DNA from: Papilionanthe hookeriana x Papilionanthe teres
Lineage: Eukaryota; Streptophyta; Magnoliopsida; Asparagales; Orchidaceae
Assembly: GCA_022702705.1 (NCBI GenBank)
Contig: CM040434.1
Location: 19,759,771-19,823,770, forward strand
DNA: 64,000 nucleotides
Direction of reading: 5' to 3'
Both the position numbers and the translations under genes were made by a program. This document shows positions 57,716 through 64,000 of the stretch, one piece after another; the stretch's first letter is position 1, and every line of letters begins with the position of its first letter. The notes beneath the pieces were generated by a model. The model was given only the letters and a program-made list of their open reading frames with translations. It did not search any database and was not told the DNA's origin.

Positions 57716-59439
57716 TGTTAAGATTTTTATGCTTATTTTATACTGATTTTGATGATATTGCACTTTAAAAAGGGTATTGTTGGTGTTTTTCTGCAGGTAT
57801 GAAGATTTAAGGACAATGCAGCGAAAATATGCAAAAAGGAGCGAATTTGGAGTAAAAATGACTAAATTATGAAAATTTGACCTTGGGCGCCGATGGTGAG
57901 GTTGATGGCCCCGATGGCGTGATTTTCCCGAGAGTTCAGAATATATTTCAAGGGAGACGCCAATGGCGGAGGGCGAGGCCGCCGACAGCAGGGCCAGTTC
58001 AAGGCAGTGTTTCTAGAAGGCTGCCGACAGCGGAGCTCGACGCTGCCGACGGCGGGATCGACGGTTCTTTCACAAAATACGTAGAATTTGGATGATTTTT
58101 GAAGGGTGCTTGGAAAACCCTTGGAGACTCTTCAACAACTTTAAAAAGAACAATTCTAGGCCAAAAAAGTGTCCTTTTGGAGTCCTCTAAAAGTCACTAA
58201 GAGTCCATAAAAAGTCCTATTAGAGTCTTCTAATAGTTACTTAGTGTCAAATAGAGAGTCCATTAGAGTCCATTGTTATTTTTTGTGAGTGTTAAATAGT
58301 GAGTTCAGATAGAAAGATTGGGGAGGAATTCTTCAAAGGATTGTAAGAGTGGAAGGGAAGTGAAAGATCTCTTCTGCATTGTTGTTTCGAAGGAGAATTC
58401 CGCGTACTGTAAAGAAAGGAAGAGATTCAGAGGAACTTCAGGGAGTTTGTTTAGGGAGGAAGTTAAGATAAGTTGTGTTTATTTACTTTCGATTGTAGAA
58501 CTTTATTTTTATATATGAAATCCAAGTTTTATTGTATCCTCTCCATGAAATCTGAGTAGTTTTTCTGTTTTTCTCCTAGTTTTGATATTTTTGTGGAATG
58601 ATAAATAGAATTAGTGTGTCATAAAAATTTAAAAAATTTGTGATGATCTTTTACTTAATTCTTGTTTTACTTTCAATCTGGTCAATTGAATAGTTAAAAT
58701 ATGTTGAGTTTAACAACTGTAGTAAAGATTACATCCGAGATTCAGGGAGGTCAAAGTCCTTTGAAGTAGGGTGCAAATAAATTAGGAAATAATATTTATC
58801 AGGCATAGAATTGGAGATTTTAGAGTGAAAGGCTAAAATCCTCAATTCGGTCCTATCGTCTGGGTGCTGAAGTGTAGATGTTAGCCCTCAGGCGAGGGGA
58901 ACGTGGGAGCTTCGAAGTGAGAGCAAGTATCCTCCCAGCGTAGCCACAGATTCAGTAACCAAGCATAAGATTAGTCAATGTTCTTTATGCCTAGACCAAA
59001 GGGTAAAGAATAGGTATGCTCCTATTTTTCACAACACCATTTTAAACTAATTTTAATTATCTATTCACTTAAATATCTTAACAAACGAGAAAGATTCTTG
59101 CTTTTATATTTGAACTTCACTTTAGTAGAATTAGTTATCTGTTAGTATAACGAGTTTAATTTAAACTTCATATATTGTCGATTGCGTATTAATGACAGAT
59201 AGACAATTTCGATTTAGTTGTGATTCTAAATTGATTTCTATAATCCTATTATGTAGCCTCTAAAATATTCCCTGTGGGATTGATATCCAGAACTCCACTA
59301 GAGCCCTGTATTACTTGAGCGATACGTATACTTGCGTTAAAGGGTAACTCTGTGATTAAAAGAATATATTATATACTTGTTACAAAAAGAATTAAAATTA
59401 CGCTAAGTGTCCGCCGCGCCAAGTGTGCACCTCATGTCA
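57716..59439 (+). repeat. 5' LTR of Athila-like element D
   Basis: Starts TGTTAAGATTTT inside ORF B of element C and ends CTCATGTCA. 5' box ATATTGCACTTTAAAA (57756-57771) with TCTGCAGGTATG, cassette 57884-58065, GAGTGAGAGCAAGTATCCTC segment and 3' box (about 59273-59338). About 1.72 kb. The open frames at 57877-58095 and 58318-58518 are LTR sequence without a known domain. Confidence 0.85.
57884..58065 (+). repeat. GC-rich cassette in LTR D
   Basis: A distinct version built of GCCGATGG, GCCGACAGC and GACGCTGCCGACGGCGG words, unlike the TTAG-centred version of elements B and C. Confidence 0.55.
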
Positions 59440-59442
59440 ATT

Positions 59443-59460
59443 TAGCACCGTTGTCGGGCA
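59443..59460 (+). other. Primer binding site of element D
   Basis: TAGCACCGTTGTCGGGCA, a degraded form of the Athila site TGGCGCCGTTGCCGGGGA, three bases after the LTR end. The short leader 59461-59542 follows. Confidence 0.72.
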
Positions 59461-59542
59461 ATATAACATAATTAGAGTAACAGACAATTTAGGCCTGTTA
59501 GAAAACTTTTTAATAGAATTGCAACTTCTTTAGTTAACTGTT

Positions 59543-61186
59543 TTGTTGTGTACTGATTTCGATTGTATGCGTAAATTTGGTTCTCAAAATCTTATACCCT
59601 ACATTTCAGAATTAGAATACACTGTTATGAGAATTAGAAAACTAAGAAAAGAACCTATAAATTCTGAAACAATGGAAAACAACGTAAACAACCAAAGAAT
59701 AGAAAATGAACATCAATGTAGACCACTAAGAGATTACGCTAACCCTACATTAGATGAAATTCACTTAACTATCCAAAATCCTGATGTAGTTGCTAATTCA
59801 TTTGAGCTTAAACCTGCAATTATCCAAATGGTACAAAATAATAAATTTAGTGGAACTTCAAACGAAGATCCTAATTTACATCTAGCAAGTTTCTTAGAAC
59901 TTTGTGCTACTTTTAAGTACGACAGAGTGTCTGATGATGTTGTCAGACTTAGACTTTTTCCTTTTTCACTAAGGGATAAGGCTAAGGCTTGGTTAAATTC
60001 GTTAGCACCTGGATCTATTAGAACTTGGGGAGAACTTTCACAAAAATTCTTATCGAAATATTTTCCACCATCTAAGACTGCTAAGCTTAGAAATGATATC
60101 ACATCTTTCATTCAGTATGAGGGAGAATCGATATATGAATCTTGGGAAAGATTTAAAGAACTTCTTAGGAAATATCCACATCATGCTTTACCAGATTGGT
60201 TAATTATTCAAATATTTTATAATGGATTAGTAGGATCTCTTAGATCTATTATTGACGTATTCTTTGGTGGATCGCTAATGTCTAAACCTTTTGAAGAAGC
60301 CTATGCGTTAATAGAAGAAATGGCTACCAATAATTTTCAATGGCCTGCTGAATGGGTAAATCCTAAGAGAGTAGCTAGTATTCATGATTCTGATGCTTTA
60401 ACTATGATAGTTTCTCAAATTGCTGCTCTTTCTAAGAAAATAGATCAATACGGAATGAATCATTCTCAAAGACCTCCAGTGTTAGAAGAAAATTCATTAC
60501 GATAAATTGTAGATGCTTAATCTTCATATGAAACTATAAATTTGATAAATAATAGACAAAATAACCCTTATTCAAACTATTATAATCCAGGTTAGAAAAA
60601 TCATCCAAAATTTAATTGGAATAACCAAGGTAATGAAAATCATGTTAATCCTCAGTGGGGGAACAATCCTGTAAACCCATTAGGAAATATAAACAACCAG
60701 GATAATTCTAATTATAGACCTTCAAATCCACCAGGTTTTTATAATAATTCACAATTTAAGGAGAAGAAGTTATCTATGGAAGAATTAGTTTTGAATATGG
60801 GTAATCAATTACAAAGTCAAGGAGCTACTATTAAAAACATAGAAAACTAATTGGGACAAATTGCTACTGCACTAAGCCATAGACCTGTTGGAACTTTACC
60901 TAGCAATGTTGAAGTAAATCCTAAAGATCAAGGAAAAGAACAAATTAAGGCTATTCATTTGAGAAGTGGAAAAGAGTTGGAAACAAGAGTTCAAAAAGAA
61001 ACTGTAGTTGAAAAGGAAAAAGAAGAAACTGAAGGAGAAAACGAAAGTTTATATCCTGATTTTCCTCTGAAACCTATGAAAATTACTGTTGAAAAACCTC
61101 CACCACCATTTCCTCAAAGATTAAAGCAACAAGATAAAGGAAAAAGATTTGCTAAATTCTTAGACATTTTAAAAAATTGTCAATAA
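59543..61186 (+). pseudogene. gag: Element D: gag
   Basis: The frame is open from 59543; the first ATG is at 59567 (MRKFGSQNLIPYIS). It is unbroken for about 310 codons to TAA at 60503-60505. It has CRPLRDYANPTLDEI, FELKPAIIQMVQNNKFSG, ATFKYDRVSDDVVRLRLFPF, DKAKAWLNSLAPGSIRTWGE, KFLSKYFPPSKTAKLRND, YESWERFKELLRKYPHH and LIIQIFYNGL, the full Retrotrans_gag core. After three to four more stops the same frame gives an Asn-rich region, MGNQLQSQGATIKN, PVGTLPSNVEVNPKD, AIHLRSGKELE and PPPPFPQRLK, to 61186. Best-preserved gag in the window. Confidence 0.92.
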
Positions 61187-61976
61187 ATATTCCTTTTGTT
61201 GAAGCTTTGGAACAAATGCTTGATTATGTTAAATTTATGAAGGATATACTCAACAAAAAGAGGAAGTTACTAGATCATGAGACTGTTGCACTCAGTGAAG
61301 AGTGTAGTGCTATAATTCAAAGAAAGCTTCCTAAAAACTTAAAGATCATGGTAGTTTCACTATCTCGTGTGTTATTGGTGAAAAATTTTATGGGCGAGCA
61401 TTATGTGATTTGGGAGCTAGCATAAATTTGATGCCTCTATCAACTTTTAAAAGGTTAGAAATTGGAGAGATTGCACCAACTACGTAACTCTACGAGTTAG
61501 TCGATCGATCTATTACACATCTTAAAGGAGTCGTAGAAGATGTTCTAGTCAAGGTTGATAAGTTTATCTTTCCTGTGGACTTTATCATTTTAGATATGGA
61601 AGAAGATAAAGAAATTCTAATCATTTTAGGAAGAACATTCCTAGCTACAGGAAGAGCCATGATAGATGTTTAAAAAGGAGAATTGACAATGAGAGTAAAT
61701 GATCAAGAAGTAACCTTTAACATCTCAAAGTCAATGAAATATCTTTCAAAAGAAAAAGATGATGAATGTTTCAGAATGGATATATGTGATTATCTGAAAA
61801 GAGAATATTTCAAAGAAAATTATGAAGAAAAAGAAGATATAGAAAAAGATAATTATGATGAAATTGATAGTGAAGAAGCTGATTATATTCAGAAGAAATT
61901 TGAAACGCTCAATTCAACAACACCAGAAAACGAAAAATTAATTCCATCTGTTGTAAAACCCCTGAACTTGAATTAA
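61177..61976 (+). pseudogene. pol: Element D: protease
   Basis: Opens with IPFVEALEQMLDYVKFMKDI and ALSEECSAIIQRKLP (frame 1), then frame 0 with the intact Athila active site CDLGASINLMPLSTF (Asp at 61407-61409), a TAA/TAC region near 61485, [36 protein letters not shown] (GRTF where GRPF is usual), a TAA at about 61671 and then 97 open codons with NISKSMKYLSKEKDDECF and an acidic, Lys-rich tail. Confidence 0.9.
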
Positions 61977-63063
61977 AAAATCTTCCAAATCATTTGAACT
62001 ATGTATTTTTAGGAGAGTTTTCAACATTACCAGTAATTGTATCCTCAGACTTAAATGAAATTCAAGAACAGAAATTAATAAATACATTAAAAAAAGACAA
62101 AAATGCTTTTGGTTGGACTTCAGTGATATTAAAGGAATTAGTCCTTCGATTTGTATGCACAGAATTTTATTAAATGAAGAACATAAACTAAGAATTGATC
62201 CACAAAGGAGACTGAACCATATTATGAAAGATGTAGTTAAAAAAGATATTTTAAAATGGTTAGATGCTGGAATTATATATCATATTTTTATGATAGTATT
62301 TGGGTAAGCCCAATTCATTGTGTTCCCAAAAAAGGAGGAGTAACTGTTGAAGTAAATGAAAATAATGAATTAATACCTATCAGACAAGTTTCTAGATGAC
62401 GTATTTGTATTGATTATAGAAAATTAAATGCTGCCACCCGAAAAGATCACTTTCCTCTTCCTTTTCTAGACCAAATGTTGGATTGACTTGCTGGACACAA
62501 GTATTACTGCTTTCTGGATGGATATACAGGTTACCATCAAATATCTATTGCTCCTGAGGATCAAGAGAAACCAACTTTTACTAGTCCTTATGGAACTTTT
62601 GCTTTTCAAAGAATGCCTTTCGGACTATGTAATGTACCTGCAACATTCCAGAGATGTATGATGTCTATCTTTAGTAAGTTAATTGATAATGGAATAGAAG
62701 TATTTATGGATGATTTTGTCTGTGTTTGGAACATCATTTGACGCATTCTTAAATCATCTTGAAAAAGTTTTGGAGCTATGCGAAAGAACTAACTTAGTTC
62801 TAAATTGGGAGAAATGTCAATTTATGGTTGCAGGAGGAATTGTATTAGGGCATAAAATTTCAGAAAATGGCATGAAAGTAGAACCTGCAAAAATTCAAGT
62901 AATAGCCAAATTACCACCTCCTACTACAGTGAGAGGGGTAAGAAGTTTTCTTAGATATGTTGGTTTCTATAGGCGCTATATTAAAGATTTTTCAAAAATT
63001 ACCAAACCTCTATGCCAAATTTTAGAAAAAGACAAGAAATTTGAATTTACGAAGACTGCTTAA
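61977..63063 (+). pseudogene. pol: Element D: reverse transcriptase
   Basis: IKGISPSICMHRI, DPQRRLNHIMKDVVKKDILK, WLDAGIIYHI, then CIDYRKLNAATRKDHFPLP, FLDQMLD, FLDGYTGYHQISIAPEDQEK, FTSPYGTFAFQRMPFGLCNV, FQRCMMSIFSKLIDNGIEVF and catalytic FMDDF (62703-62717). A one-base change right after FMDDF shifts the frame; SVFGTSFDAFLNHLEKVLEL and WEKCQFMV, GIVLGHKIS, FLRYVGFYRRYIKDFSKI then run open to 63063. Confidence 0.92.
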
Positions 63064-63580
63064 ATGCCTTTGAGTTATTAAAGGAAAAACTAATCATAGC
63101 ACCTGTAATAGTTTCACCTGATTGGGAGAAACCATTTGAATTAATGTGCGATGCTAGTGAGCATGTTATTGGAGTTGTTCTTGGTTAAGGATATGATTAA
63201 ATTTTTAAAGTTATATACTACGCTAGTAGAACTCTTAACGATGTTCAAATTAACTACACAGTTACTGAAAAAGAGTTATTGGCTACTATGTATGCTTTTC
63301 ATAAATTTAGATTATATTTAAATGGAACTAAATGTATTGTGCATACTGATCACTCTGCTATTAAATATCTGATGCAAAAGAAGGATACTAAACCAAGATT
63401 AGATAGATGGGTACTCTTAATGCAAGAATTTGATTTTGTGGTGATTGATAGAAAAGGAACTGACAATCAAATTGCTGATCATTTATCGAGACTGGAATAT
63501 CATGAATTATCTAATACCGACAATGAAATTACAGACACTTTCCCTGATGAAAAACTTTATAATATTAATGAGTAAAAAAT
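63064..63580 (+). pseudogene. pol: Element D: RNase H
   Basis: LIIAPVIVSPDWEKPFEL, MCDASEHVIGVVLG, a TAA at 63187-63189 and another near 63199, then [53 protein letters not shown] and [17 protein letters not shown]. All four acidic residues (CDA, TEKE, TDH, ADH) are present. 98 codons open to 63575. Confidence 0.92.
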
Positions 63581-64000
63581 ACCTTGGTATGCTGATATTG
63601 TTAACTATATAGTAAGCGATATTTTGTCACCTATGTTAACTCTACAGCAGCAGAAAAAATTCATTCATGATGCAAAAGCATATTTTTGGGATGAACCATA
63701 TTTATATAAGCAATGTAACGATCTTATTATTAGGATATGTGTGTCTTATGAAGAAACTGAACAGATTATTCAAAATTCCACGATTCTAAATTTGGAGGAC
63801 ATTTTGGGATTGACAAAACTGCGCATAAAATTTTGCAAGTTGGATTTTATTGGCCTACTCTTTTTAGAGATGTTTACAGATATATTAAAACTTGTAGTAG
63901 ATGTCAACGAGTAGGTAATATATCTAGAAAAAATGAAATGCCTCTGAATTTCATGTTAGAGGTTGAGATTTTTGATGTTTGGGTTTTAGATTTCATGGGA
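63581..64000 (+). pseudogene. pol: Element D: integrase, N-terminal part (runs off the window)
   Basis: WYADIVNYIVSDILS, LYKQCNDLIIRICVSYEET, then after a frame change FGGHFG, KILQVGFYWPTLFRDVYRY and IKTCSRCQRVGNISRKNEMP. Both Cys of the zinc site are present, unlike element C. The window ends in VLDFMG, the first catalytic Asp. The remainder of element D and the rest of element C lie to the right. Confidence 0.9.

Overview
The window is nuclear DNA of a land plant, most likely an angiosperm. It is built almost entirely from nested, decayed Ty3/gypsy LTR retrotransposons. I found no ordinary cellular gene, no tRNA or rRNA gene and no CRISPR array. The plant assignment rests on the families: Tat/Ogre-type elements with a second RNase H domain, Athila-type elements with DLG proteases and tRNA-Asp-like primer sites, env-position ORFs of the 'putative plant transposon protein' type, and a plant LINE-type RNase H tail.

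Layout. (1) Positions 1-4152 and 31378-34481 are the 3' end of an Athila-like element, called A here: integrase end, two related env-position ORFs (ORF A and ORF B), 3'UTR and 3' LTR. (2) A giant Tat/Ogre-like element, 4153-31377 (27,225 bp, LTRs of 7,360 and 7,357 bp), sits inside ORF B of A. It is flanked by ATAGT/ATAGC, and the ORF B homology resumes in frame on the far side. Its internal region runs: tRNA primer site, ORF1, gag, protease, RT-RNase H, second (archaeal-type) RNase H, integrase, then a further 3' ORF, a purine tract and a 69-bp tandem array. (3) Positions 34482-34670 are a scrap of another Tat integrase, caught between the convergent 3' LTRs of A and of an inverted Athila-like copy R (34671-about 38430, minus strand). 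(4) About 38440-41169 is a diverged minus-strand piece of a Tat-type LTR. (5) 41170-43274 is the LTR and primer site of element B, followed by a 5'-truncated LINE tail to 44099. (6) 44860-47960 is a decayed minus-strand Tat-type gag-pol. (7) 48040-57715 is Athila-like element C, and its ORF B is broken by element D (57716 to beyond the window end).

Main result. The 3' ORF of the giant element (20764-22250) ends in a domain closely resembling plant ALKBH9/ALKBH10-type AlkB dioxygenases, the RNA N6-methyladenosine demethylases. The HxD...H iron ligands and the R-x5-R 2-oxoglutarate motif are intact. Its N-terminal part resembles the N-terminal part of the element's own ORF1, so the two proteins appear to share a module. 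A textbook-like branch point, pyrimidine tract and CAG lie immediately before its ATG, suggesting expression from a spliced RNA as for env genes. I infer a retrotransposon that captured a host RNA demethylase and tied it to its own ORF1-type module. The copy here is not intact: gag-pol has many stops, and the 3' ORF has one frameshift and two in-frame TGA codons. Other notable signals are a hairpin array with compensating stem changes, a stop at the same codon in all three ORF B copies, and GC-rich cassettes repeated before the env-position ORFs and in the LTRs.
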